A DNA stretch of 64,000 nt from positions 1 to 64,000 of the forward strand of contig MCFG01000083.1 in NCBI GenBank assembly GCA_002104895.1, read 5' to 3'. Positions within the stretch are counted from its first letter, which is position 1. Each line of letters opens with the position of its first letter. Shown one piece after another: positions 27,396 through 42,029 of this stretch. The stretch is from Anaeromyces robustus. Taxonomy: Eukaryota > Neocallimastigomycota > Neocallimastigomycetes > Neocallimastigales > Neocallimastigaceae. The notes under the pieces are model-generated. The model was not told the origin of the DNA. It saw only the letters and a program-made list of their open reading frames with translations, and made no database searches. The translations under genes and the position numbers were made by a program.

Positions 27396-28349
27396 TTTGA
27401 TTTTTATTTTTTATCTTTTTTTATTCTGATAATATATATATATATTTTTTTTTGGTTAATACTCTAAAACTTATTTTCTAAATTCTTCATAGGTTATTTT
27501 ATATCCAGTACTTCTTTAAGTTTTAAATTTTTAAATAAATATCATTTTTAAATAAATATCATTACTTCGTTAAATAATATTTTATAAGTAATAATAAAAC
27601 CTATCTATGTCTTTGTACTATATTAATAGTTTAATATATTTAATGTACATTATTAAATGTACATAATTATGATATTTGTTCACAAAGTTCAATTTTCATT
27701 ACTATAGAAATATGAAACACATTAAAAAATAATAGTCCATAATTTTGAATAAATAGAACCTCATTAAGACTAAAACAATACTTATTTGTATAAATTATTC
27801 ATCAATAAAATGAACTTTTTTATAGTCAGGAATAAATATTCTATTAATTGAAAGAATATAAATTATTGTATAATTATCTATCAGGCTAATTACCATTAAA
27901 TTGATTATTACTAAATTAATTTCTATTATTATTATTATTATTATTTATTAATTTAAATATTTTAAATATATTAAATATTATATATAATATATATCATTTA
28001 TTTTTATAAATGAATATATAAATATTACATTATCCTTTTTTTTTTTTTTTGTTATAAAGTTTATTCTCTATATATATCACTAAATTGAAATATTATAAAT
28101 TTTTTTTCTCTCTAATTCCTTATTTTATTAAATAAATATATTTTAAATTATTAACTTATATATTTATAAAAATATATATATATTACAATCATCTTTATGT
28201 TTTACCTTTTTACCATCAATACAATATGTATTAACATCTTATATATCTTTCAAAAAAATATAAAAATAAATTACAAAAATCTTCTTAATATGTAATGAGT
28301 ATGATTAATTTATATGAACATATGAAATAAAAAAAATAAAAAATAAAAA

Positions 28350-28430
28350 TAAATTGATTTATATTCATAATCTTAATTGAATATAAAATAAAATTATATT
28401 CATAATCTTAATTGAATATAAAATAAAAAT
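28350..28430. repeat. 40-bp tandem duplication
   Basis: ATTCATAATCTTAATTGAAT plus following A-rich sequence occurs twice, head to tail. Confidence 0.85.
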
Positions 28431-28758
28431 TCTAAAGAATATATCAAATTTATTAAATAAAAATATTTATGAATATACTCTATATTAAAAAATATATAAA
28501 AAGTTTTAATATCTTAAAATTGTTAATTTCAAAAATGACTAAATTAAAAATTCCATCATAACAAAAACCCCTCATTCAAAAAAAAAAAAAAAAAATAAAA
28601 AATAAAAAAAAAATAATATAATAATAATAATAATAATAATATTTAACACTTATTTCCATTTTAAAATAATTAAATATGTATAATTATTTTATTAAAATAC
28701 TCTTTAAAAATCATAAATTATATGTATACATTACATTTACTAATGTATAATACATTAC

Positions 28759-28807
<49 letters not shown>

Positions 28808-31800
28808 GAATACTTTAAACAAAGAAAAGTGGAATAAAAAAAAGAAAAAAAAAAGAAAAAAAAAAGAAAAAAAAAAGAAAAAAAAAAAGTTATTAAACTA
28901 CAGTTAATTTCTTTTTTTTTTTTTTTTTTTTTTGGTAACAAACTTTAATTAATAATATTAATTAAAAAAAAGAAAATCAAATAAATAATAATTCAATAAA
29001 TAAATAATAAATTTAATAAATAATTATTAATTCTTTTAGTAATTATCTATTTCTATATTATATTAATATAATATATAATACAATATAATATATTATAATA
29101 ATAGATATAAAATAAAAATTTTATTTATATGTAGAAAGATTTTTTTACTTTTTCTATATATGAAAATCGGTTAAAAAAAAAAAAAAAATATTAAAAACTA
29201 TAATAAATAAAGTTTTAAATCAATATTTTTTAGTTAAAGGCAAGTATCTTAATAGAAATAGAATAAAATAATTATATAATAAATACATTATGTGGTTTTA
29301 TAATAACTCAATTCTTATTTTTAAACTTTTTTTATTATTTACAGCATATTAATATAAATATAAAATTCTAAAATACATATGTATAATTTTTTTTTGTTTT
29401 GTTTTATTGTTTTTTTTTTTTCTTATATTATTTTATTAAATATAGAAAAAAAAAAAACAATAATCATATATTATCATCTAATTTTGCAAATTATTTATAT
29501 TTTAATGCCTTTTTTAGGCGATATTATTTATATATTATTTAAATTAATAAATGCATATAATAAAGATTAGTAATTATTATTTTTTTTATCCAATAATATT
29601 CAAAACTTTACTACATGATAAAAAAAAAAAAACTGTAGATAATATATGTATATATGTATTATATTTAATAATACATATTTAAAATAATTTATGCTAATTA
29701 CTATTTTATAGTATATTAATTAAATAAATTAATATATTATTATTATATTATATATTAAAACATGACTTATTTCCTTAGTATAAGGTCAAGTCAAGTAAAG
29801 TCACAATTTTCTTTTTTATCTTACAATAAAACTAATAGAAAATATTTCACATATATTAATTAATTTATAAATTAAAAATTTTATATTGTGTTACTATTTC
29901 ATACAATATATTACAATATATTATTAATATATTATATTTTTTAAATAAAATATTTATATAAAAATTCTTAATATATTTTAAATATATTACTGAATTCTTG
30001 TAATATACAGTTTAACATAATATATAATATTTATTACAATATATATAAATATCAATTTCCAGTAAAACCAATATATTTATAGAATTTTAAATAAACAATT
30101 TTTTTATAATTAATTAATATATTATTATGTATAAATAATATTCAATTATAATATATAATAATATATTCCCAATTATAAAAAATATATAATTTTTTTATTT
30201 TTTAATATTAAGGGTATTAATATAAGCAAATGAAAAAAATGTATATATTTAAATATATTAAATAAAATAGTTATTTATATTCCATTTATATATATAATTT
30301 ATATTAATTTTATATCAAGAGTTTTTTTTTATTTATATATTAATATAATAATATATTCATATATTATATATAATATTCTTAAATATATTAATACTAGAAT
30401 AAATTTGTTTATATATATATTATATATAATAAAATAACTATAATAATTTAAAATATAATAAATAAATAAGAAATAATAAATATTAATTTTATTATATATT
30501 AACTATTTAATATTAATATATATATAATAAATATATAATATATTAATAATTATTATTATTTAATCACAAATAATGAAAAAAAAAAAATTTTTTTTTTTTT
30601 TATAAAAGATTTTTTTTAATTTTTTATTTTTTATTTTATTATTTTTATTTTTTATATTTTTTATATTATTTATTTATTTTATTATTTTATATATTATATA
30701 ATCTTCAACTCATAACATAAACTATTCAAACACGATTATTACAAACCAAAAAGCGTTAGAATAAAATTATAATTCTTTATTCTTTTTTTTTTTACCACTA
30801 TTACTTTTTTTTTTCTTTTATATTATTCGTGTCTCATTTTTCTTATTTAAAAATCAAAAATAGAAAATGTTATAAAATTTTAATATACCGTTATTCTCAA
30901 AAAAACGTTAACTCCTTTTTTAATTAATTTTTTATAAAGAAAAAAAAAATAATTATTGTAAAAAAAAAAAAAGAATATTAAATATATTCATTCGCATATA
31001 TATTAAATTATTTATTTAAGACGTATTAAGAAAACTATACGTTTATTATCTTCAACACTAAGAATTATAATTTATTTAAACGTATATTTAAGACAAACAG
31101 CAACAAATTGTAAATACAAATTTTTATTTATTTTTTTTTTTATTTAAAAAAAAAGTATAACAAAAATAAATATCTGAGAATATAATATATAATCTTAGAA
31201 CAAAAAATTTATAAATATATATATAATCAATAAAATTTATTAAAAGATCATATAAAATAGAATAGTTTTTTTTTTTTTTAGTGTTCAGATTAATCTTAAT
31301 AACTTAAGTCAATAAATATATTTTTTATTAAAAAAAAGTATATATAACATATAATTTTAACATATTTTCTAATACTTATATATATTATTTTTTTCTTTTT
31401 AAATATAGATTAATAAAAAAAAAAGAAATAATATATATCAAGAAACATATTTAAAAAAGAAATAGTATTTAGCCATTTTTCTGTGAAAATAATAACTATT
31501 TCTTTTTTAAACGCATTGTAAGTTTTTACAAAAAAAAAAAAAATGAACAAAATAATTTTAATAATATAAGTTTTTTTTAGTAAAAATAAAATTAGACTTT
31601 TTTATTAAGAATTATAAAAATAGAAATATTAGAATATCTAATATTTATCTATATATAATTTTTAAATAGAAAAATAATTTTAAATGAAAAAAAATTTATC
31701 AAAAAATTTTTATTTATAGTAAAAGTGATAGTTATTTATTTTTCTTTTAATTCATTATTTATTCTAAATTTTATTTTTTATATTAAAAACGCATTGACAA

Positions 31801-31980
31801 TATTAACAATTAATTAAAATTTTGGTACTTTAAAAATCAAATTTTTTATAAAATAAAAGAATAATCAAAAAAGATATATATATTTTTTTTCAAAATTTAA
31901 TCACTTTACTTCAATCTATTTATAAGTCAAACTTTTTTTTTTTTGTAAAAAGAATTATTTTTTTATATACAAAAATAAAG

Positions 31981-33916
31981 ATGGGAACAGGAAATTGTCA
32001 AACTCAAACTATGGCTTCTAGTCAAGCCATAATTCCACCGTCCTCTTCATATTACTCACCTGTAGTACCTTTAAAACAAGCTAGTTGTAGTATTGCTACT
32101 CCTGGTTCTGTACAAATAAATCCAATAAATTCTTGTAGAAGTCCAGTTAGTTCCAAAATACGACCAATAATACGCATTGACCAAAATCGTCCAACAAATA
32201 TCACTGGCAGTATTACTTCTACTGGTACAAAGGATGAATTTAATTTTTTAAAATACAAGACAAAATATATGTATAAAGGTGCTTTAAATAATACATATTC
32301 AACGCCTAAACATTTAAAATTATTAAGCTATGATAAAGAGGATTATAATAAAAGATCTGTTAAAACAAGTCCAAAACCAACAACAATGCCAACTTCACGA
32401 CATTGGGCTTTTTTCAACACTGATCATGCTTTAAATAAACCAAAACCTGCTCCAAAAATTGAATTTAATATTGCACCAAGAAAATGTGAAATTAAATATG
32501 GAAGATATGAAATGTTAAAACATTTAGGTACTGGTTCATTTGCTACTGTACATTTAGCAAAAGATTTAAAAACAGGTGATTTAGTAGCAATGAAATTTAT
32601 TGATAAAGCAAATTTTTCAGGACAAGAAGCTGTAAATATTTATGAAGAAATTAAATTAATGAAAGTAAGCAATTAGTTTTATATATATATATATTTTATA
32701 AATTATTGTTTTAATTAAAATTAATATATATTAATAATATTTAAAATATTATTATTTACTTTTTTTTTTTTTTTTAATAATAATAATAATATCTAATTAT
32801 TTTATACATATTAATACATATATATATAATTTAGTCTATTAAACATAAAAATATTGTCAAACTTATAGATGTAATAGAAACATCAACAGTATTATGTATT
32901 GTTATGGAATATTGTGAAAATGGTGAATTATATGATTTAATTGTAGATAATTTTCAAAATTTCAAGATAGAAGATAAGAAAAAGATATTCAAAGAATTAG
33001 TTGAAGGTAATTTAATTTTTAATCTTTATATATATAACAAATTTATTATATATTTAATTTTATATGATCATATTTATATTTAAATTAATATTTTATGTTA
33101 ATTAATATTATAATTTTTTTTTTTTTAAAAAAAAAAAAAAAGCTGTTAAATATCTTCATGAAAATAATATTAGTCATCGTGATTTAAAGGTTGAAAATGT
33201 ACTATTAGATAAAGATAATAATGTTAAATTGGCTGATTTTAATTTAGCTACCAGATTTAAACCTAATGAATTATTTACTCATCGTTGTGGTAGTGAAGAG
33301 TATGTATAATATATAATATATTTGAAAATATATATTAAATTATTATAAGAGATATATTAATGAATTATTTTATATTCTATATAATATAAATTTTTTTTTT
33401 ATTATTATTATTTTTAGATATACCTCACCTGAAATTGTTACTCGAAAAGCATATGATCCATGTTTAACAGATATTTGGGCATTAGGTATTATTTTATATG
33501 CCATAGTAGTTGGGCATTTACCATTTTATCATAAAAATGGAGAAAGAATACAGTCAATGTATCATAGAATTGCTATGGTTAATTATAAATTTCCATCTGG
33601 AGTTGAAGTAGATAAAGATGCCAAAAATTTAATTGGTTCTATTCTCAAATATACCCCAAAAAGTAGAGCTTCATTGGATCAAATACTTGCCCATCCATGG
33701 TTAAAAAATATAAATACGGATGATCAATCTATAAATCAAGATACCAATTATATTAATTTAGATGAAGATATTTATAGAACGAGACGTCGTAGTTCAAAAA
33801 ATTATGATATATATAAATTTAAATCCAGTAATAATTTCTCTTTTGCCACCCCAGATAATTTCAAAGATTTTAATGGCATGTATACTTTACCAAAATACAA
33901 TTTAGTATCATTTTAA
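31981..33916 (+). CDS. Ser/Thr protein kinase (CAMK/NIM1-like) with DFN motif
   Basis: Four exons, 31981-32664, 32835-33006, 33143-33299 and 33418-33916, in phase, 503 residues. Residues 1-170 are Ser/Pro/Thr-rich without a recognised domain. The kinase domain starts at [11 protein letters not shown] (173): Gly loop [11 protein letters not shown] (183-193), VAMK Lys205, helix-C Glu near 223, catalytic loop HRDLKVEN with Asp299, metal-binding DFN with Asp317 where DFG is usual, GSEEYTSPEI as the activation-loop end, then [19 protein letters not shown]. HRDLKxEN and the P+1 region fit fungal SNF1/NIM1-type kinases. All catalytic residues are kept, so it is probably active. The substrate is unknown. 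Exon starts were decided by phase and kinase homology. Confidence 0.88.
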
Positions 33917-34193
33917 ATATAAAAAAAATAATAATAATATAATATACAGTAAATAAATAAGCAAATAACCTTTACCTCAATCTTCCAATATGTATATGTC
34001 AATATTAAAATCATTTTAATTTTAAATTATATTTTTCTTATTAAAAAGAAAAAAAAAATTGAAATAAATTTAAAAGAAAGGAAAAAAAAAAAGTCTTAAT
34101 ATTTTCAAAAAATTAATTTCGAAATATTTTATTTTATCATCATTAGAATTTATTATACATAAAATTTTTAATTCAATTATGTATAATGTAAAA

Positions 34194-34232
<39 letters not shown>

Positions 34233-34365
34233 TTAAATTATTAAAATCATAGGAAATAATTCAATATAGAGTTTTTTAAAATGAACTTTTTTTTTTTACT
34301 TTCTTTTAAAATTTTTTTCTAAAAAATATTATTTTTAATTTAAATATATTCTTTATTCCCCCTCC

Positions 34366-34397
<32 letters not shown>

Positions 34398-36438
34398 TCA
34401 TTATGACAATAGTATATAATATGAAATACGAATTTTAATTTTTAAAGAAATTTATTTTCTTGTAATAAAACTATATGACAAGAATAAGATATACAGATAT
34501 ATATACACAAAAAAAAAATCAAAAGAAAAAATTAAAAAAAAAAAAAAAAAATTAAAAAAAAAAAAATTAAAAAAAAAGAAAATATATCCATAACAATTTT
34601 TTTTTCTATATTTTATATTTATTAATAAAAGATAAAATAAATAAATAAAAAAAAAATATTAAATAGTGTAAACAGATAACATATCATTAATATAAACTAA
34701 TATTAATATAATAATATTACCCTTTACCCATTATTTTATAAATAATATAATAAATAAATATTAAAAAAAAAAAAAAAAAAAAAAAAGTGAGCAGGATTAA
34801 AGAATCAGATAATGAAATTATTTATTATAAATTAAATTCTAATTTTTTTTTAAAAAAAAAAAATGAAAGAAAGAAAGAAATAAACAAAACAAATAAGCAA
34901 ATAAGCAAACAAATAACGTCAACAACAAATAAGAAAAAAAAAAGTAAAGAATAAAGAATAAAAGAATTAAAAAATAAAAATAAAAAAATAAATAAAAAGA
35001 AAAATAAAAATAAAATAAAAAGAGAAAAAAATTATAAAAAAGAAACAGAAAAAAAAAAAAGAAAAAGAAAAAGAAAGCAATAAAAAAAATTAATATAATT
35101 ATAAGAAGAGAAAAGAAAAAAAAAAAAAAGAAAAGAAAAAGAAATAATCAAATTATATATTTTATTATTAATTAAAACCTATAATGAATATATTATTATT
35201 ATATTTCTTTTTTATTATTTTTTCTTTTTTTTTTTTTTCTTTTTTTTTTTTTAATTATATTTATATTTTTATATTTATATTAAAATATTATTAATATTTA
35301 ATTATTATAATATATATATATTTTAATATTATAATTATTATTTATCTTTTTCTATATATATCATCTCATTAATCTTTTTTTTTTTTTTTTTTTCTTTTTT
35401 TATTAATTATTTTTTATCTTCATTTTATTTTATTTTTTATTATTATTATTATTTTTATTTTAATTTATTCATTTTTTTCATTTATTTTTTATTTTTTTTT
35501 TTTTTTTAAATTTTTTTTATATTTATAATATTAAAATAACAACATTAACACAACATCATTAATAATATTAATAATATTTTAATATTTTAACTTTTTTTTT
35601 TTTATTTTAAAATCATACATATATTAATGTTTATTTAAAAGAAAAGAAAGAAAGAAAAAAATACACAAAAAATTATAAAAAAAAAACATAAAAAAAAAAA
35701 AAAAAAAGATTACTTATAGATATAATAGATATCTAAAATTGATAAAATAAATTAAATAATTAAAAAATAACCTATTTTTATTGAAAATAGAAATAATAAA
35801 AAATAAAAAATAAAAATAAAAAAAAAAAAAGCAAAGAAAAAGAAGAAGAAAAGAAGAAAAGAAAAAAACAATAGTTTTTTAAGTTTCAAATAATTATATA
35901 TATATAGATATATTATATTTTATAGAGTAAATAATTTAAGAAATCCTATATATATATATATATATAATATTCATATAACAAAAAAAAAAAAAGTATATAT
36001 ATATATTATTTTTTTTTAATTTTTTTTTATATATTTTTATAATCTTTTTTTTTTTTTTATCTATTTATTTACCTATCTATTTATTTATTTTATTTGTTTA
36101 TACTTATTTATTTATTTAAATATTTATTTAAATTTATTTATTAATTTAATTAATTAATTAATTAATTCTAATAATTATTTCCTGTTTTTTTTTTTTTTTT
36201 TTAATTATTATTATACATTAGAATCTTTTCTTCTTTTCTTCTTTTTTTTTTTTTTTATTTTTTTTTTTTAAAAAAAACAAATATTTAAAACTATTATCAA
36301 TATTATATATCCTAAAAGAATTTCATATTCTTTTTTAAAACTTTTTTTTAACTTTACTTAAAAGTAATTTTATATATTTTATATAAAATAAAATAAATAT
36401 ATTTATATTTATTAAAAAAATTAAATAATAAGATATAA

Positions 36439-36497
<59 letters not shown>

Positions 36498-36975
36498 AAT
36501 ATATATTTAATTGTCATAATTCTCATATAAAAATTTTACTTTTATAGTATTAATATAAGATTATTATTATTTTTTTTTTTTAGACTAAAGGAAGAGAATA
36601 CACTTCCATGTTTTTTTTTATTTATTATAAATGAATTGTAACATATTTGTTTAATTAATCATTTTTATTTATATATAAAAAAAAAAAAAAATTGTGTTTT
36701 TAAAAAGTGTATTCATTAATTATAAATTGATATCATATTTTAAAAAAATATTTTTTTTTCTTAATTTATAATCATCTAGTAAAAAAGAAAATAAAATTCC
36801 ATTGATAGTATAATTTAATTATTTCAGATATTATATATATAATATCTAAAATAAATTAATATTCAAAAAAAAAAAAAAAGAAGAAGAAAAAAGCAAAAAA
36901 AAAACTATTATTATAAAAATAACAAAAAAATGAAAACTTTTTTAAAAATAAAATATATGCATATATATATAATAA
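33917..36975. other. Intergenic 3.1 kb, low complexity
   Basis: Alternating long A-rich and T-rich tracts (for example 34860-35160 purine-rich, 35200-35520 pyrimidine-rich), an AAT array at 34197-34231 and an AAAT array at 36439-36497. I see no gene or RNA in it. Confidence 0.75.
36439..36497. repeat. (AAAT)n microsatellite
   Basis: About 14 tetranucleotide units downstream of the receptor gene. Confidence 0.93.
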
Positions 36976-38569
36976 TTATATTGAATTTGAATTGTTATTT
37001 TTACTAGTTTTTGAGTTAGTTAATGAACTATTAATTTCTTCACGACCATGATAATTTAACATTTTTTGGTATAATAATACAGCATTAGATTTTCTATTAC
37101 TTTTACTTGAATTACTTGTATTTGTAGATATTTTGGATGAGGTATTACTTGAGACATCCATTCCGTTTTTTAAATTGTTAATAATGGTTTCAATTCCTTC
37201 TTCCTTGTCTCCAACAACTTTATTAACAAAGAAATATACTATTTTAAATCCATACATAAAAATATAATTTGATATACTATATACAATATATATCATTATT
37301 TTTATAATAAAATAGCCAATATAATTATTGATATTAAATATATCCATAATTAAAACTAGTAATAATGAAAGTACATCGATATATATAGTTGAAATAAAAA
37401 ATCTAAGATCAATCATTATACTTTTTATATTCCATTCTAAAAATGCCAATAATATAATACCAAGAAATACAATAAATTTAAAAAAGAAAAAGATATATTC
37501 AATTATTTTACTAAAAGTAGCTCTTAATTCACAAATATTAAAGTGTTCTCCATTTCCTTCAATATTTTTAATTTCATAAGGTTCAATTAATAATAATCCA
37601 TTCATAATTAAATCAATAATAATAAATGATAATAAAAATAAATATCGATGTTGTTCAATCCAATTAGATATATCATTTTCTTCTGGAAAAGTAATTATTA
37701 ATTTATATAAAAATGTAACCATATTAAGAGAAAATCCAACTGTTAGTAAATATAATCTTAAATGACATTTAAAAACAGTGATATCTCCCATTTCTGTAAA
37801 ACCAATACAAAGTACCATAATAATTCCTAGTATTGATAAAATATAAAAGTCATTAGGAAGAAAGTTAAATATTGGCTTAAATGATGGAATGAATAAAAAT
37901 ATTAATGATAGAATCATTAAACAAATAATAACACATAATAAACAGAAAAATATTAATCCTATAGAAGTTTCATTTGTATCTAATGATATCGAATATGTTT
38001 TTCTTAAATCAATAATTTTTTTAATACTTCTTTTGCTGATTTATCTCCATAAATAAAATCATATACATAATATCTTAACTTCATAGAATACTCATCATAA
38101 TTTTCATTTTCTTTTGTTGGACGAACAATTGGTTGAATACTTTTATATAATTCACAATTCATTACTTTACAAACTTCTTCATCATCATATAAACTACTAA
38201 TTCCAGTTAATGCATTATTTCTTAATGATAATTCTTTTATATTTTCTTTTGAAGTTATAAATTCTATCACCTTAATTGCTGCTTCTTGTTTTTCTTTTGA
38301 TGAATGAATACTAGCAGAAACATTATTTCCTAACATTATAGAACTTGATACACCTTCTTTTCTTCCAGGTATTATTGATACTTTATAAAATGGACTTAAA
38401 CCAAGATAAAAAAATTTCAAAAATATTGCTTTTCCACTAAATAATCTATCAATAATATAATCTCCATATACCTGAAATTGTTCATCTTAGTAATATTTAT
38501 TTATTTATTCATTATATGAAATTTTTAAAAAATCATTATAGAAAACCCAATATATTTATATTAAATTAT

Positions 38570-38610
<41 letters not shown>

Positions 38611-39763
38611 TAACAATTTTGAAAATTTGTATATAAATATTATTTTAAAATTTTTCCATTAATTAATACAATACCAGTTGAAGTTTTATTTTTAAGTTCT
38701 TTTAATTTTTCTAATGCATCAATTGCTATTTGACTATCTAAATCAGGAAATGGATCTTCTTTTAATTCTCTATAAGAATGGATAAATTCAATGATAGTAC
38801 TTGAACCAGATTCATCATCCTCTATATATTTATATATTTATTATAAATTGTTTACTTAAATAGTCTATTAAATACCATTTAATAAATTACTATTTTTATA
38901 TTTACTATTTATTAATCCGCTATATATCATTAAATCATTATTATTGTTCTTTAATTCTTCATTATATATATACAATCCAGTTTCTATTAATTCATTCCAT
39001 GTTTTAGGTACTTCTTTATTATATCTATTTAATAATTCTATATTTGAATATAATACGGTAAAATCTATATTTAAGGGCTATTATTTAAAATATAAATAAA
39101 ATAAAATAAAATAAAATAATAATATAAATAAAAAATCAATTTATATTGAAAAATAATAATAAAATATTAATAATATACAATTATTAAACAAAAATAAATT
39201 AAATAAAATAAAAATTTTTTTAAACTTTTAAAAAATAGTTACAAGTCCAACCCATCGATTATCTGAAGTACATAATTGATAATTTAAATCAGATGAAAAT
39301 AACTCCATATGATCCTTTGGTATTTTCTCTTCCAAATTAATAAAATGTTTTCCATACTTTTTAGTATATACATTATCATAAAAATATATATCATATTTAT
39401 TTGTTTTCCTGGAAAGAAGAGCTTCAACGGTAGTTCCAAAATCATTAGCTTCAATCGTTGAATTTGATGGACTAAACAAATTTAAATTTAATGTAATATT
39501 AAGATTATTATTTTTTGAATATTCATTAAACTTTTTTATTAATGGAGTATATAAAATGTCTTCTTCTTCGAAAGAATAAGCAAGAGCATTTAATATGATT
39601 TCATCTCCTAAAACTTTTTATAAAAAAATTTTTTTTTTTAAATTTCTTTTCTTAATTTTTTTTCTAATATTTTTATTTTATATTAAAAAAAATTACCTCT
39701 TAAAGGAATAATTGATACTATCAATATGTTTAATATTATATATATATGAAAAATAAACCTCAT
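36976..39763 (-). CDS. Class C GPCR-like receptor with solute-binding ectodomain; apparent frameshift
   Basis: Minus-strand exons 39763-39697, 39607-39243, 39077-38876, 38821-38670 and 38471-36976; with one base restored the product would be about 760 residues. Exon 1 encodes a signal peptide (MRFIFHIYIILNILIVSIIP). Residues of about 24-415 resemble a bacterial-type extracellular solute-binding domain (FSPSNSTIEANDF, YDIYFYDNVYTKKYG, VPKTWNELIETG, GNNVSASIHSSKEKQEAAIKVIEFI). After a linker come 7 hydrophobic helices and a Ser-rich cytoplasmic tail. Such fusions are known in anaerobic gut fungi and are thought to sense extracellular sugars or oligomers. The frame is lost at a 7-A run near 38010-38030 (minus strand), between ectodomain and TM1: KEVLKK then a stop, while the next frame continues DLRKTYSISLDTNETS into TM1. 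It may be an assembly indel or a pseudogene. Confidence 0.75.
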
Positions 39764-39832
39764 ATTTTTTTTATTAATTTACTTTATAAAATGACAAACC
39801 TTTGAGTATTAATACAAATATTAATTACTTAA

Positions 39833-39876
<44 letters not shown>

Positions 39877-39957
39877 TGTATATGAATATAAATGAATTAA
39901 TATATAATTAAAAAATAAAAATAAAAATAAATATTATATAAATAATTAATAAAATGT

Positions 39958-39989
<32 letters not shown>

Positions 39990-40069
39990 GATAAATAAAC
40001 TTTTTAAAATTTTATTTTTAAATATGTAAAATTAAAAAATAATAAATTCAAAAATAAATAAATAAATTA
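39764..40069. other. Receptor 5' flank
   Basis: Contains two pure (AT)n tracts, 39838-39870 and 39959-39986, and no gene. It presumably includes the receptor promoter. Confidence 0.7.
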
Positions 40070-40803
40070 GACTCATATATGGGTACCCACCTCCCATACG
40101 TACACTACAGGTGTACCTGTAGGGTGATGCTATATGGTATATCGATTCGACGTCGCTCCACCTTTGTCGTTACGTTCTGCTAGAACATGGTTCCTATACA
40201 TTCCTACTTAATGTCCTCACAGTGGTCATAATCATTGGCATGATGGACTGTAGACCCGCCTAATTCCGAGCAGAATTAACCGGTGCCCACGAATCAAGCC
40301 TAATGGAATTAAAGTGTAGTACCTGATGTTAAGTAGGTAACACATATAAGGGAAAGCCTTTTGAATACCATGGTAATAACATGATATTACCTAGAATGGA
40401 AACCTTACATGTATTAATACAGCCTTCAAATACTCTCTTGCTCCCAAGAACCCCCACGATTATAATAATCCCAAGGCACCAACTTGAGACAAATAGTAAA
40501 TTCAAAAATTTTTTATTTTTACCCCGCAAGCCTGACGTTTTTCCAATTTGTTTTTTCATCAGTACTTGTTCGTTTGCCAGGTTTAAGTATGTTCTTCTTC
40601 CTTAATTATACTACATTTCTTAATTTAATAATTTAATGTACTTTCTGACACTTATAGTCTTTAATATTGTTTCTTTGAGAAAAACCAACCTATACCAATA
40701 AACATGTAGGATAACCATCATCAGCCTTGTTAGAGGTATATCGGGCGCCATAACGTGTGGCTCACGGATATAAATTCAGCAAAAAAAAAAAAAAAAAAAA
40801 AAA
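40070..40803 (+). mobile_element. GC-richer poly(A)-ended insert, retroposon-like
   Basis: From about 40074 the composition changes abruptly from near-pure A/T to a mix with many C and G, and returns to A/T after a 23-nt poly(A) run (40781-40803). The left end carries a near-palindrome (CTACAGGTGTACCTGTAG). Short open frames exist on both strands (76 codons on minus at 40329-40559), but I recognise no protein. A sharp left edge plus a 3' poly(A) suggests a retrotransposed sequence: a SINE, a 5'-truncated LINE or a processed RNA copy. I could not find a clear target-site duplication, nor convincing tRNA-type A and B boxes. Confidence 0.5.
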
Positions 40804-41340
40804 TTTATTTTTTTTATAAATTTATATAAATAATTTTATAATTATAAATTATATCTTGATATAGAAAAAAAATTAAACTTATATTAATTACTATTAATAA
40901 AATAATGGTAAACACAAATAATTTTAATAAAATTAAACTTTTATTTATATATAATATTCCTAATATTCCTAATATTTTTTTTTTATTTAAATTATTCATA
41001 TTTAATATTATTGTATATTACATATTACATATTAACTTTAATTATAATTAATTAATATTATTAAATTGTATACATTAACTTTATGTCTGTATTTTAATAA
41101 TTACAAGGTAAGGTAAAATAAACATAATATTATAATAGTATTTATTATTATTTTAAAGATGAAGAGAAAACTTTTAGTAATAAGTAGATCATAATTTACC
41201 TGTTTAAATGTTTACATGATATTAATAAATTAAACTTTATTAATAAAATTAACTATAAACTTGAAAATAATAATCAATAACAATAATAGTAATTAATTAA
41301 AATTTACACCAATTATATTTGTTGTAAATATTTACAAAAT

Positions 41341-41562
<222 letters not shown>

Positions 41563-42029
41563 GTTTATATTTTTGATCTTCATAAATAAATTAAAAAAAA
41601 AATGTTACAAATTGTTTATATTTATAATATTTATAAGAAATGCAAATAATTCATATTAGTCATAAATTGTAACCAATTTTTTAAGTTTTTCTTTTGAGTC
41701 AGGAAAAAAAACAATAAAATAAAGTTAAAAAATTTATTCTGTGTTTTCTTAAACTTTATTTTATTGTTTTTTTTTTTTTTTTTTTATTTTTTAATTTTGA
41801 TTTTTTTTTTCCTAATTTGAGTTAATATAGTTTATATTGTAAAAATTTTGACAAAAAGGAAAAAAAATACATAAAAAAAAAATTATACATATATAGATAT
41901 ATATATTTTTATGTTATATGTCATATTTTTAATTTAAAAAAAAAAAAAAAAAAAAACGTAGAAATTATTTAATAATTTTAAAGATTGTTTTATTTATTTT
42001 TTTTCTTTAAGATTATAATCATATCTATA

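Larger units (their letters stand above)
24501..31980. other. Intergenic 7.5 kb, gene-poor
   Basis: Very A/T-rich. It holds minisatellites at 24838-25060, 26041-26200 and 26253-26381, a TTTA array at 27301-27395, a 40-bp tandem duplication near 28350-28430, AAT runs near 28758-28806 and many homopolymer tracts. A 61-codon hydrophobic frame at 26462-26647 has no other support. The last part is the kinase promoter. Confidence 0.75.

Noticed and set aside
32835-33299. Kinase as a pseudokinase because of DFN
   Set aside because: Lys205, Asp299 and Asp317 are retained; only the Gly is changed.
40120-40170. tRNA-like B box in the GC-richer block
   Set aside because: GATTCGAC fits only loosely and no A box is found at the right distance.
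40700-40740. Hammerhead ribozyme core on the minus strand (CTGATGA)
   Set aside because: No GAAA core or matching stems follow; a single 7-mer is not enough.
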